A stretch of 64,000 nucleotides of DNA from Anaspis maculata (lineage: Eukaryota > Arthropoda > Insecta > Coleoptera > Scraptiidae): positions 15,214,892-15,278,891 of the forward strand of contig OX421964.1 in assembly GCA_949128115.1 (NCBI GenBank). The letters are read 5' to 3'. A model generated the notes under the pieces. The model did no database searches, was not told the DNA's origin, and saw only the letters and a program-made list of their open reading frames with translations. Numbering within the stretch: position 1 is the stretch's first letter; each line of letters starts with the position of its first letter. This document shows positions 35,601 through 46,804 of the stretch, in pieces. The position numbers and the translations under genes were made by a program.

Positions 35601-38600
35601 CACGGGATATCAACACTCCAGGGTAGTCCAAAACAGTGAAAACCGATGCTCCCATGCGGGAGTAGGTGGCCGAACAGCCATATACACAGCGAACAGAGCA
35701 AACTACCATCTTCTGGGTCATTGAAAACATGAACTTTGTGACACTCTAGTTGATGTGATAAAAGTCAGTTTGATTAGCTTCTACAAAATGGCCGATTTTC
35801 AGGAGCGTGACGTCACGTCGATACGACCTATTAGCCGCTTTCTTTCGGTCAGGATCACGGATCATGATCCCGAAATCCGCTCACGGGGTTGGTTGGCTGT
35901 GTCACGTGCAACCAATCCAACCAATCCAGTCAGCGGATTTCCGAATCATGATCTAGTAGCTAGTAGCTGCTTTCTTTTGGTCAGGATCACGGATCATGAT
36001 TCGGAAATCCGCTGACTGGATTGGTTGGATTGGTTGCACGTGACACAGCCAACCAACCCCGTGAGCGGATTTCGGGATCACGATCCGTGATCCTGACCGA
36101 AAGAAAGCAGCTATTGTAGTGATCGAAAGCTGATTCCAAAGGCGATGCGATCACAGACATTTATAAACACCCGGTACATACGCCACATATGTTGACGTTA
36201 TCCTGTCATTTGCCACATTTGCTTTACCTGTCACATTCTCCAGAAGAAAAATACTTTGGTCTGCTCCGTCATGTTCTGGACATTTTCAGAATTCTGCCAC
36301 ATTTGCAACATCTATCTCATTGTTCAGCAATTATCAACTCATTGTCCAGACATGGACTAAAGTGTTTCATACATTTCCCATATATTTGATATGTTTCCTA
36401 CATTTTACTCTAATCATTCTTCAGATATTCGTTACTTTTGTTTGTCACATTGCCCAGCCATTGTCCCAGAGACATTTGCTGTATTCTTAAAAAGGGCCAT
36501 TGTCAATCGCTTCTGGACAATGTATTTTAATATTTTTTCAATTATCGTCAGTCCAAACTGTTCTACACTTTTCCTTCTTTACAATGAGCCCATGAATTGT
36601 TAGAAACGACGCAGTATTAAGAGCAGTGTTATCAGTCCAGGAAAGCTCCAAATGTGCGCTATTTTGAAACGTTGTAATCCCTCTTGAGATTTTTTCCAGA
36701 ATTTTCAGTGTTACGCGTTATAATAAATATATTACATATTATGAAATTCTATTAAGTCTACCAGTACAGTGCCTTCACGAGATTTCAAATGTCTTCATTA
36801 GTTGTTTTTTTGATTGCTTCAAAGGCAATTCTCACTGAACTCGTTAGTTCTCACGAATTCGTCCATTCTAGTCTACTCCTGTAATTCTAATTAGAGACTC
36901 CTGCTTCCCTTCTAGAGACCAATTTTTTATTTTCTTTGTATCACACCTATTATGATAATTGAAGATTCAAGAGTCAGCTCAATTTATAGTCGAGACTAGG
37001 GTCGAGACCTTCAAATTGAAGTAGCGCGACGACCACTTTAGTGGGGTCGGTACAGTATTATATGCTGCATTTTTGAGTAATTCAATGTCTTTTGGCACAC
37101 ATGTTCTTAGCACCTGTTTGAATAATTTTGTCCATCGCCGCAAGCGAAATTTTAGTTCAGATCCTGTATACAGGGCAGTGGCGCAACAAGGGGGGGTTTG
37201 CCAGGTACCCGCACCCACCTACAAGATTTCCAAGTGCAAAGGCGCCTTTTTGGGTCAATCTCCTACTCATATATAATCTTAAAACATCCCATCCTTCCCG
37301 ATGAATAGCCCGGCCCTTTGCACCGGACACTTGTGACCGACACACATATTCTGGCGGAGTGGCGGCCACACGGAAGACAGACCCATCGGACCCATCCAAA
37401 TACAACCCACCAATATACCAACACCCCCACACTCACAAAAACATTTCAGTATTTTGTGGATATCACGATCGACCGCCCTTTCAGTTTGTATTTCTTGTTA
37501 TAAGTACGGGTTGTCGCAAAATGTCGAGTTTAAAAAAGAAAAAGCTCTCCGGCTGGGAACGGAAGAAAAACGAATGGTTCAAAAAGTCCCGTACTATTTA
37601 TTCGTTTGAATTGGTTAGGTTACTCCACGTTACTCTCATCCTAATCTATTCACAGGAGTAAGTTCTTGTATTGGATCAATATAGTTAATGAGTTAATATT
37701 AATCAAGTAATAAGTTAATGAAAAACGCTTCACTTCAAATTGCCGCGCATCAGTAAACACGAGAATATACAATGGTATGATCACACACCTTGCCTTTGGA
37801 CCCGAAATACTCAGTTATTTTCATTTTTCCTAATAAGTGCGGAAAGTACCACTTTTCCGCACGCAACTGCGGTTGACTGAACGACGCAAAGCGGAGGTCA
37901 GTCTCGCAGTTGAGTGCGGAAAAGATACTTTCCGCAAGAGTTAGAAACAAAATTTTTCATACAAGAGTGCGGAAGGTAAAGTATGCATACAAAATGAAAC
38001 ATCAGAAATTTCTGTAGAAAAAAGCGAACATTTATAAACATCAACGCATTAACACTTTAGTTGGTAAGTAATCACTAATCAGTTTTTAATGAACATGTTG
38101 ATTGTAAAGCTGCAAGCACTTGTACTTAGAAAATAAAAAGTGAACGAGATTCATGTACAATGTTTCAAGGGAGTATCCGGTCGTACCGTCACGGAGATTT
38201 CCAGCCGGAGGAATAACCAAACAAAAACTCACGAAGTTCTGGTAGCTTCACTTCATCATAAGCCACCATCAAAAATACAAGCGGGAGTTTATAATTTTGA
38301 TACCGTATTACTTTTCCGCACGCATTTACTTTTCCGCACGTACTCATTTGCGTGCGGAAAAGTGGAACTTTCGAAACGCATTCGAAATAATTATTCTTGT
38401 ATAAAAAATAATCAACAGGCCTCGCTGTCGATAAGTGTCATTTTTGCGATACTATCGTGTGTTCAAATGAATTCGTATTTTAGGTAGGCTGTGGCCTAGC
38501 CGAACGCAGCTTCGCGCCCCTGAATTCGACCAGGCCACAGCCTACCTAAAATAAGAATTCATTCGATCACACGATATATCGTTCTCGTTTATCCATAGCG

Positions 38601-41543
38601 ACAGGACAGTACATATTATATATAGGTACCCAATACCTTTACCCCCAAGTGGGCTGTCCTGCTCTTTAGAGAAAAAAATACTCCATTTATTTTTCTAAAA
38701 TATTTTGTCTGCGGCGCTAGAGCCCGGGACCCCAGCCCCCTGAACCCCTCCCCCCGAAGCTTGATCCATCTTCAGCACTTTGTTGATCTATTACATTTCT
38801 CATACCAAATCTATCGAAAAAAAATAAAACTAGTATTTACGAAAGATTTACGTCAAGTGACATTGGTCACAACCATATGGCGCCTTTTTGAGGATTGATA
38901 CCTGCCTGGAAAAAACCCTAGTTGCGCCACTGATACAGGGTGAAGAAGAAAAACAATTTAAAAAATTGCATATTTTGAACGGACAAAGGTAGAGTATTGC
39001 AGGGCATGTCATATGATGCGCAATTGGATGGTTGTTGAGTTACACCAAACCATTTTGATACATTATCAACCGTTTTCAAGATATTTGAAAAATACTGAGA
39101 TCTGTCAAAAAAAACATTATCTTCATTATATCGCTCATTTTTGAAGATATCGGAATGAAATTTTGTATTTGTTCTATGAAAAACGTCATAAATGAATAAC
39201 AGCTGCAGTTATTTCCTAGGCCTACTATTTTCCTAAATGAGACAGTCAACTTTTTTGGAGGGGAGCCGCCATCTTGCTTTGTGAATATCAAGCTGATGAC
39301 CAAAAAAATGACTGATAGTCATTAGGCTAGTATCATGTCATTATTCTATCATGTGAAAGATCACATTGGATGGACCATCATACCATTTTTGCTGGAAGAA
39401 ACATGACGCACTTATTTTATCGGGTTCCTCAGAACTAGAGGACCTACTTCCAGCCATCGAGCCATTGCAAGTAATTGAACACCGCAGTTATGACCCCTGA
39501 TCATTTCTCAGGTTGCTCACCAAGATTCATAGCCATAAGTGCAGCGGTTCAGTTTTAGCAGCTGTTTGAATTGAGACGCGTTGCCTTTTCGTGAAAAAAA
39601 CAGAAAATTACGAGGTCTCTGGGTCAATTCTTAGGTCATTGGAAATAGATCCTCCACGGAATGTTGATATATTTTTGATAAATCATTAGAAAAAAGTGCA
39701 TTCTATAGCATAGGTTTAAAGAAACGGCTGAAAATTGTTCGAAACTTTTTTTTTTGTCTTGTTAAGCGTTAAATTATGGATCTTTTTGGCGATTTTCATG
39801 CCTCCAGCCTATTTAGATGATGGGATGAAATTCTTCAATTTCTCATCACCCTGTGATGTCATCTGCATAGATCGCCATCATGCCATCATTTCTCAAAGCT
39901 GAAGGAGGAAGTTGAATAGAATATATTCCAAAATACATTGCGGCATCAAAAATTATAAGGTTCTCTCCATTATTAGTGTTGCCCTACCGCATAATTTGTT
40001 CGCTTCCTACCAACTGCAAAATAGTCTTTCATGTTCGTCCTACATCACATGAGTACATCCTGTGCCAGTTTTTCAAAACCTATACTGTAGAATGCACTTT
40101 TTTCTAATAATTCAGCATAAATTTATCAAAATTCCATGGAGGATCTTTTTCCAATGACCTAAGAAATGACCCAGAGACCTCGTGATTTCCTGTTTTTTCC
40201 ATGAAAAATCGACACTATTTCATTTGAATAGCTGCTAAAACCGAACCGCTGAACTTATGGCTATGAATCTTGGTAGACAACCTGAAGAATGATCAAGGGT
40301 CATAATCGCGGTGTTGAATTATTTGCAATGGCTCGATGGCTAGCAGTAGATCCTCTAGTTCTGAGGAATCCGATAAAATCCGTGCATCATCTTTCTTTCA
40401 GCAAAAATGGTATGATGGTCCATCCAAGGTGATCTTTCACATGATAGAGTAACGGCATGATACTAGCCTAATGACTATCAGTCATTTTTTCGGTCATCAA
40501 CTTGATATTCACAAAATAAGATGGCGGCTCCCCTCCAAAAAAGTTGACTGTCTTATTTAGGAAAATAGTAGGCCTAGAAAATAACTGCAGCTGTTATTCA
40601 TTTATGACGTCTTTTATAAGGCAAATACCAGATTCCATTCCGATATCTTCAAAAATAAGCGATATAATGAAGATAATGTTTTTTTTGAGAGATCTCAGTT
40701 TTCTTAGAATATCTCAAAAACGGTAATTGATGTTTCAAAATGGTTTGGTGTACCTCAACAACCATCAAGTTGCGCATCATATGACATGCCCTGCAATACT
40801 CTACCTTTGTTCGTTCAAAAGATGCAATTTTTTCAAATTGTTTTTCTTCTTCACCCTGTATACAGGATTTGAACTAAAATTCTGCTTGCGGCGATGGACA
40901 GAATTGTTCAGACAGGTTCTCAGGACATGTGTGCAAAAGGGCATCGCATTACTCAAAAATGCAGTGAACAGGACTTTTTCCGAACGTGCCGACTCCACTA
41001 CTTAGAAGTAAAGATCAAAGAGCCAGCTGGGACTCAGCTAATGCATATCTTTCCTGTAACGTTAACTGGAGACTTCAAAACCAGCTGAATTTATCAGGCA
41101 TTGAATCGTCTTATTCAGACTGGTCGCATCTTCCGAATTCATTGAATATCTCCAACGAATCTTGTTACGTTTCCTATTTCGACCCTTGTCATGATAAGTT
41201 GTTTAATTCAAAAGTACATATTTGAAATATTTCTTTGCAGCTATGGCAGACGCGATTGGCGGCAGGATGCCACCAGCACGACATAGATTACGGTTCCTTC
41301 AGGGAAGCGATGGGCAGAGAACACATCTTGCTCAACAGGAAAACCCTGGCCGACCTCGCGTGCTGGGAACCGTACACTTTCAAAGCCTTGACTGACGTGG
41401 CGCAAAAACGAATCGAAGATGATACCATCACACCTTACGTCGACAAAGGAGAGCTACCCAGCATAACGACCGCGAAAGGCCGCGCCAAAAAGATCCGGGG
41501 GTACAACGAGCACGACGAAAAGAAATTGTTCCCTTACAACTAA
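29612..41543 (+). CDS. mRpL20: mitochondrial ribosomal protein L20 (bL20m)
   Basis: Component of the large subunit of the mitochondrial ribosome, made in the cytosol and imported. Exons: 29612-29698, 29754-29864 and 41241-41543 (TAA), in phase, 166 aa. The L20 family pattern is clear: WRKRKVFKLAAHYIGRRRNC, then TIAIRNVHRALVYATKGRK, then LWQTRLAAGCHQHDIDYGSF and LLNRKTLADLACWEP, matching the order in bacterial L20. Introns are 55 bp and 11,376 bp; the second hosts at least eight transposable insertions. AATAAA at 41578 ends the transcript about where the convergent NAT10 stop codon lies (41610). The N-terminus is basic and short, compatible with mitochondrial targeting. Splice sites are all GT-AG. 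Confidence 0.92.
30079..30211. mobile_element. intact 133-bp mariner-like MITE (family M1)
   Basis: Ends C(N)GGRTGTTTATA in inverted order, flanked by TA at 30077-30078 and 30212-30213. Sub-terminal CTGTGATCGC is also inverted. It is the undisturbed reference copy for the heavily interrupted member at 31926-36174. Confidence 0.7.
30390..30538. mobile_element. short MITE in mRpL20 intron 2
   Basis: Inverted ends TAATGGTGTTATTCTGTAA (left) and TTTACAGAATAGCACCATTA (right), with inverted CTACAT motifs inside. About 149 bp, no coding capacity. Confidence 0.5.
30960..31923. repeat. degenerate ACATTT-rich tract, left part
   Basis: About 1 kb in which words such as GACATTT, CACATTT, TACATTT and CCAGATATTT recur every 10-30 bases in one strand orientation, without a fixed period. 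The same texture resumes at about 36178-36480, so one tract was split by the composite insertion at 31926-36174. Open frames across it are by-products of the bias. Confidence 0.6.
31966..32817. mobile_element. non-autonomous hAT element (nest level 2)
   Basis: Inverted ends CAGGGCTGGGC with a perfect 8-bp duplication GGCATGGG (31958-31965, 32818-32825); the intact M1 copy shows the single GGCATGGG. Both sub-terminal regions are rich in repeated AAATACAAAATAC words in inverted order. No transposase remains. Confidence 0.85.
33190..34071 (-). mobile_element. PIF/Harbinger element with perfect 32-bp TIRs (nest level 4)
   Basis: The 32-bp inverted ends (33190-33221 and 34040-34071, starting TGGTACCCATTCACGTACAG) match perfectly. 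They are flanked by TTA (33187-33189, 34072-34074), the Harbinger target. Minus-strand frames at 33684-33878 and 33515-33697 encode the N-terminal part of a Harbinger nuclease (YIRMDDKCFNKLL, ITPEERLIVTLRYLATG), separated by a frameshift. The catalytic region is missing, so the element is an internally deleted, non-autonomous copy. Confidence 0.9.
34545..35143. mobile_element. TTAA-type MITE (piggyBac-like, nest level 4)
   Basis: Inverted ends CCTTTTCACTGCG with TTAA on the right (35144-35147) and TCAA on the left (34541-34544), one base off TTAA. About 599 bp with no recognised transposase. Located inside the hAT element at 33045-35308. Confidence 0.55.
35833..36112. mobile_element. 280-bp near-palindromic foldback element
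   Basis: Two arms of about 125-135 bp are almost exact inverted copies (starting AGC(C/T)GCTTTCTTTCGGTCAG). They are separated by a few bases around 35960 and flanked by ATT (35830-35832, 36113-36115). Each arm itself contains GGATCACGGATCATGATC-like inverted motifs. Confidence 0.7.
36178..36480. repeat. degenerate ACATTT-rich tract, right part
   Basis: Continuation of the tract at 30960-31923, with the same recurring words in the same orientation, resuming right after the composite element. Confidence 0.55.
36481..37044. other. mRpL20 intron 2, nothing recognised
   Basis: Non-coding sequence between the ACATTT tract and the next foldback structure. No feature was delimited. Confidence 0.3.
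37842..38372. mobile_element. nested TIR unit with TTTTCCGCACGC ends
   Basis: Inverted ends GAAAGT(A/T)CCACTTTTCCGC; the same TTTCCGCAC word recurs several times inside. About 531 bp, no coding capacity, inside the hAT at 37176-38932. Confidence 0.5.
38454..38575. repeat. 122-bp hairpin
   Basis: Arms ATCGTGTG...GAATTC and TTTTAGGTAGGCTGTGGCC pair with their inverse copies. A related TAGGCTGTGG / CCACAGCC hairpin motif occurs at 62824-62895. Confidence 0.55.
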
Positions 41544-41577
41544 AACTGTACACCGAAAATACACAAGTAGTTCTATT

Positions 41578-41583
41578 AATAAA
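41578..41583 (+). terminator. mRpL20 poly(A) signal
   Basis: AATAAA 35 bp after the stop codon and 27 bp before the NAT10 stop codon on the other strand, so the two 3' ends meet or overlap. Confidence 0.7.
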
Positions 41584-41609
41584 ATTTAAAAAGAAATTAC
41601 ATCAACAAT

Positions 41610-44600
41610 CTATTTTTGCTTCTGCTTCTTTTTCTTCTTCTTTTTTGCGGAGGGCAACTCGTCCTCTGGCTCCACAGCTTCGACGTTTTCGTGCATCCGT
41701 TTCTCGCCGCTGCAAAAAAATTGGGTTACTCCTCGGTTTCGCTACAACACAAGGTTCAGTTTTCACGATTCCGTGGTCGGACGACTCACCTCTTGATCGA
41801 AATCAGGTTCTTTTTCCCGGTTCCGGTTTCAACTTTGGACCAGTCCGCTTCGCTGCCCTGGATGCGGTACTCTTTCAGGTCCTCCAGGTTCAGTTTTCGT
41901 TTCTCTTTGTTTTGTTTTTTCTTCAGTGCCTCAGCGCCCTTTTCCAATTCTTCGTGAAGGCTCTCGGCCAAGGGCGTCATGTTGGCGCCCTTGTCCTTGA
42001 TAGAGTCCAGGCTTTGCTTGATGTCTTGTTCGAGGATCTCTTTAAGGTACTGGACGAACCTTCGAATCGCTCTGTTGAAAAGACCCAGCAGTTGGGTTGC
42101 CGGCAAGTCGAGCTCGGCGGCCACGGCGTCCACGGTCTTGCTCTGCAGCCCGATACCCAGCAGAATAGCCTGCAAAATCAATTATTATTCATCGGAGCCT
42201 CAAACGACACTTGAAGACACAAAGGATCGGGGCCCACTGTTGCCTCACACAGCACAAACGGACAACTGCAACACTCGTGCGGCCGTCAGTTTGATATGAT
42301 ACCTATAAAACAGCTATGGACCGCTGTAAAATTTGTTAGGCCGATGTAATAAAATTTACAGGTTTGGTTACTGAAGATATAGAATGGGCTGGAGGCCGGG
42401 TGAACGACCAGGCCTGGGTGGTATCGACAAAAAAAAGTTTGAACTTTATAGCGCCCGTCCGGGAAATGGTGGAAAACTCCAAGTGCAGACTTAATTTGAT
42501 TCTTTTGTTGAGTTGCTTTCTGTTGAATTTGGTTCCAATCCATCGAACAGATATTGAATAATCAAATGGCAAAGTTTTGAACTTTGACATTTCAAGGGTC
42601 CTACACAAAAGCAAAACAAACTTACGGATTGCACAGCGGAAAGCTGCACGTCCTTCATTTCGCCCAAGAAGTAAATCTTGGCCAGAGTCTGCACCAGGTC
42701 CATGATCAAATGGTAATCGACCAGGTTCTTGCTGTAGTTCTCCAGACGTTTGATGTCGTACTTTGAAATATACTTCGTTTCCAAATCGGCCCTGGACAAC
42801 CGCCTGCCCTCCTCCGTTTCATTTTTTTTGTTCACCAGCACGCTCAGCGCCAGAGACGGCGGGAACTTCCTGAACTCCCTCGTCAGCAGATTGGCGAAGC
42901 GCTTTTTGAAATCCGCAAAATACCCCGGCAGCCAGTCGGCGCCCCCATCGTCGGCGTGCAGGACGTTCAGCATTATGCAGGAATGTTCTCCGGTCAGATC
43001 GTTCGTGGTCTGTCGCAGATAGACGGGAACGTAACCGGCCCGCTTCCAGAACTTGAGCAGCGGCTCCGTCAGGCCGTACGACACGCCCAGATAGTTGAGC
43101 CTTTCCGGCGGTCGTTCGCTCAGCTTCAGCAAAAGCGGAGGCAGTGACTTGCGCGGAGCTATCGTTTCCTCCAGGAGGCCCACCTCGTCGTCGTCCACCG
43201 TGGCGATTTCTTCCGCGGGCAGGTCGTCCTCGTCCACGCAGGGTATTTCGAATTCGTAGTACTTCTTGAGGATCTGCAGCGCCTTGGCGCCGTAGCCCAT
43301 GCCCTGGTAGTCGGGATGGGTGGCGATGCGGACGATTCTGGCTCCGGACAGGCGCGGGAAATTGGCGTCCGAGAACTGCTGGGACACGGTCCACGGGATC
43401 AGATCGCCGGATGCGCGTTTTCCTCTGGCAAAGCCGTCGACTACGGTGCCTTTGGAAATTTCACCTTCCAAACACACTTGGATTATGACGAAGACATCGG
43501 GCAGGCTTTTCTTGTTGGGGTCTGTGGGGCCCAAGAGGCAGAACAGGTGGTGGGCCGGAGCGTCGGACATCATTTGAAGATCGTTTGGCGTGTTCTGGAA
43601 AAAAAAGTGAGAACGATTTTATAACCTTTCGCAGTTTTCTGCCGACTATTCGCACCGCAAAGCGAAGGAGTCGCTATCGTTAATTGGAGAAGATGAAGAG
43701 CCCTGAGCTTGGAGCTCGAGGATATAAGCGACTAATTAAGTGGTCAAATTAAAAGAAAATGCGTTGTTGAGAGCTGGACATAGTGCAAATTCTATGCGGT
43801 GCTGTGCCAAGAAGCTCATCAAAAGGAGGCGAAAATACATTTTGTGTTCCTGAACCATGGACCTGTATTTAAACTGGACTGCTAATCAAAGTACCAGGCC
43901 GAACAATAAATTTTCTGGATATTAGCGCTACCAGTGTGAATAACGTAACAGCACTTCTCAAAAGCCTACAGAAACTCGGAATTTGCACTTGAATTTGATG
44001 CTTGTAGATACTGATGCTAGTTCCTAAAATAAATTGCATTTATAATGATGTGTTTATTTCTCCGGAACGTACGGTCAGCTTTGTTTGTCCCCAAAAACCG
44101 TATCGTAAGAAGAAAGTTTGAGAGCCACTGATTAGCAGGTCTCTACCCGCCTCTGATATTCCAAGTAACACTGACAGTTAATCAAAAAGCTATTCAAGAT
44201 AACAAACAATAGAGTTGTGTCTGATTCTCAAGTAATTCAAGTACGAATAACCTATTATTCAATTAACCGATTAATTTTATGTATTTAAACTGCGATCAAG
44301 TGCGTTTAATTTCTGACTAGTGCCCGTTGATTAATTGATTGGTGTTTGTTATCTACCATGGCGGATTTGTCGGCCCAGTATTTGAGACTATGGCAATGAA
44401 CGCCATTATCAGTCCAGTTTCTAAACAGGTACATGCCCTGAATTAATAAGAGAAGAAAAAAGGTCAGTATTTTGCGTAAATATAAATGAGAATGAGTTGA
44501 GAGACTGAAGGTTCGTTGAGCATATTTTAGGGTTCAGGCTTAGATCTCGGAGACTGCAGCTGATCGAGGACTTTCAAGAGATGCTTTTCCGGAAGGACTT

Positions 44601-46773
44601 CGACTTGAGTCACATTTTCATCCTATTACTCCTTTTTTTCTAGGTTCAATATTTCCCGTGATCCCAGTAGATACTGACTCCTGAGATGTCCTATTTATAT
44701 GAAGAGACTTTTTAGTACAGGAAAAATAGTAAAAAAATCGGCCAAACCTCGGAATAAATATGGACGTCATGAAAATTTTATATTCTGTTCAGAATTGAGT
44801 GCTCTACAACATATCCAAAATCGCCAAAAATCGCACTAGGGGGTTTTGAGTTATTGGAGGGGGGGGGGGGTAAAAAATTGCAACTTAAAATGGAGGGGAT
44901 GAAACCTGTCAATCCATTGGAAGCAAATACGTTATAATTCGACGCATCATATCATGCTAATACCATTTTGCCACAAAAAGTGTCGATAATTGATAAAGGG
45001 TGGTCCTGGGGAGGCGAAGGTCTGCCAGGTGGTTAATTTTGTTTTTCTGGCCATGTAGAACCGATCACGACAAGTTTGGTATTTTTTCCAACTAAATTCA
45101 ATCTCCTAAACTCGAATTTGATGTGTAAATTTGGATGAAAACAAGTTTGAACAAGTTAACTTGGGAAAACTTGTTTTTTCTTTGACAATTTCGACGATTT
45201 TTTTTTCACTGTTGGAGGTGTTTATCTTCGAAAATATTTTAGGGACGATTAGATTGGAGTGTATTTCTCACGAGAATCATCCACTCGATGTATAGTTTTG
45301 TTTCTCGAGTTTACAACATTGATTTGAACTCGAGCTGGCGCGGCGCGTCGTCTACTACTGACCAGAACACTACAGCATGCACCTTTAAATGAAAACACCT
45401 CAAACTAATCAAGGAATAACAACTCATCTCAGAAAATTGGAGGATCTGTGCAGAATTGAATTCCCTATAATATGAACCATATCGCCATGAATCGCACTGC
45501 AGGGTTTTGAGTTATTTGAGGGGAGAGGTAACAGTTCATAGAGTATGAATCTTGCCAAAATGTTATCCTCCTCCTCGAATAACTCAAAATCCTGCATTGC
45601 GATTCAAGGCGATTTTGTTCATGTTATAGGGAATTCAATTCTGCACAAATCTTCCAATTTTGAAAGATGAGTTAATATTTCTTCAATAGTTTGAGGTGTT
45701 TTCATTTAAAGGTGCATGCTGTAGTGTTCTGGTCAGTAATAGACGACGCGCCGCGCCGGCTCAAGTTCAAATCGATTTTTTAAACTTGAGAAACAAAACT
45801 ATACATCGAGTGGATGATTTTCGTGAAAAAAACACTTCAATTTGATGGTCCCTGGAAATCTTCTGAGAATGAACAGTGAAAAAAAAAATCGTCAAAACTG
45901 TCAAAGAAAAAACAAGTTTTCTCAAGTTAACTTGTTCAAACTTGTTTTTATCCAAATATTCACAACGGATGTGAGTTCAGGAGATTGCATTCAGTCGGAA
46001 AAGATACCAAACTTGTCGTGATCGGTTCTACATGGCCAGAAAAACAAAATGGACCACCTAGAAGAGCTTCGCCCCCCCACTACTCCCCTCCAACAATGAT
46101 GGACACTTTTTGTGCCAAAATGGTATCAACGGGATATGATACGTCGAACTATAATGTATTTGCATCCAGTGGATTGACGGGTTCCATCCCCTCTATTTTT
46201 AGCTGCAATTTTTTACCCCCCCTCCAATAACTCAAAACCCCCGAGTGCGATTTTTGGCGATTTTGGATATGTTATAAAGCACTCAATTTTGAACAAAATA
46301 TCAAATTTTCAGGACGTCCATATTTTTTCCGAGGTTAAAATCTATCTTTCTTGTACTATTTGGCCCTACGAAGGCGTAGAGCGGCCACTGCAGTGTTTTT
46401 TTTTCAATTTACACTTTGAAACTGTAAATTTACACTTCAAACTGTAAATTTACACTTTCAAACTGTAAATTTACACTTTTAAACTGTAAATTTACACTTT
46501 GAAACTGTAAATTTACACTTTGAAACTGTAAATTTACACTTTGAAACTGTAAATTTACACTTTGAAACTGTAAATTTACACTTTAAACTGTAAATTAAGC
46601 GTTGTGATGCCGGATTGGTTCAAATTCAAGTGGTCAACGCACCCTCACCACATTCTCACCCTTATCACTTTATGTATATCCATTGTTCCCACAAAAATTA
46701 TAAAAATTAAAATTGTATCAAAGGGGGTGGTTTTTTAGCGCATTTTCATAAGAAAATGACGCTTATATGGCCG

Positions 46774-46804
<31 letters not shown>

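Larger units (their letters stand above)
32857..35829. mobile_element. TIR element, host of hAT and Harbinger insertions (nest level 2)
   Basis: Inverted ends AGGTCGTATCGACG with further matching blocks (GGCCATTTTGTAG, AGCTAATCAAA). Flanked by AT (32855-32856, 35830-35831), a duplication confirmed against the intact M1 copy. Only about 709 bp are its own sequence; the rest is the hAT element at 33045-35308. Superfamily not determined. Confidence 0.65.
31926..36174. mobile_element. M1 MITE carrying a nest of later insertions
   Basis: Outermost layer of the nest. Its left end (31926-31957) and right end (to 36174) match the intact copy at 30079-30211, with TA on both sides (31924-31925, 36175-36176). 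The 133-bp element has been expanded to 4.2 kb by insertions at 31966-32817, 32857-35829 and 35833-36112. Removing these restores the order of the intact copy. Confidence 0.75.
37176..38932 (+). mobile_element. hAT element with transposase N-terminal remnant
   Basis: Ends CAGTGGCGCAAC inverted, with perfect 8-bp duplication ATACAGGG (37168-37175, 38933-38940). A short frame from ATG 37521 reads MSSLKKKKLSGWERKKN, the basic start typical of one group of hAT transposases, and then degenerates. Two shorter inverted-repeat units (37842-38372 and 38454-38575) lie inside. Confidence 0.8.
37045..41005. mobile_element. long inverted-repeat element split by a hAT insertion
   Basis: Left arm 37045-37175 plus 38941 to about 39950; right arm about 40010-41005 is its inverse. 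For example GAAGAAGAAAAACAATTT near 38942 pairs with AAATTGTTTTTCTTCTTC near 40840. Both arms share a short conceptual frame LRRWT.LF.QVLRTCV, of unknown meaning. Outer boundaries are approximate. The hAT at 37176-38932 interrupts the left arm. Confidence 0.65.
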
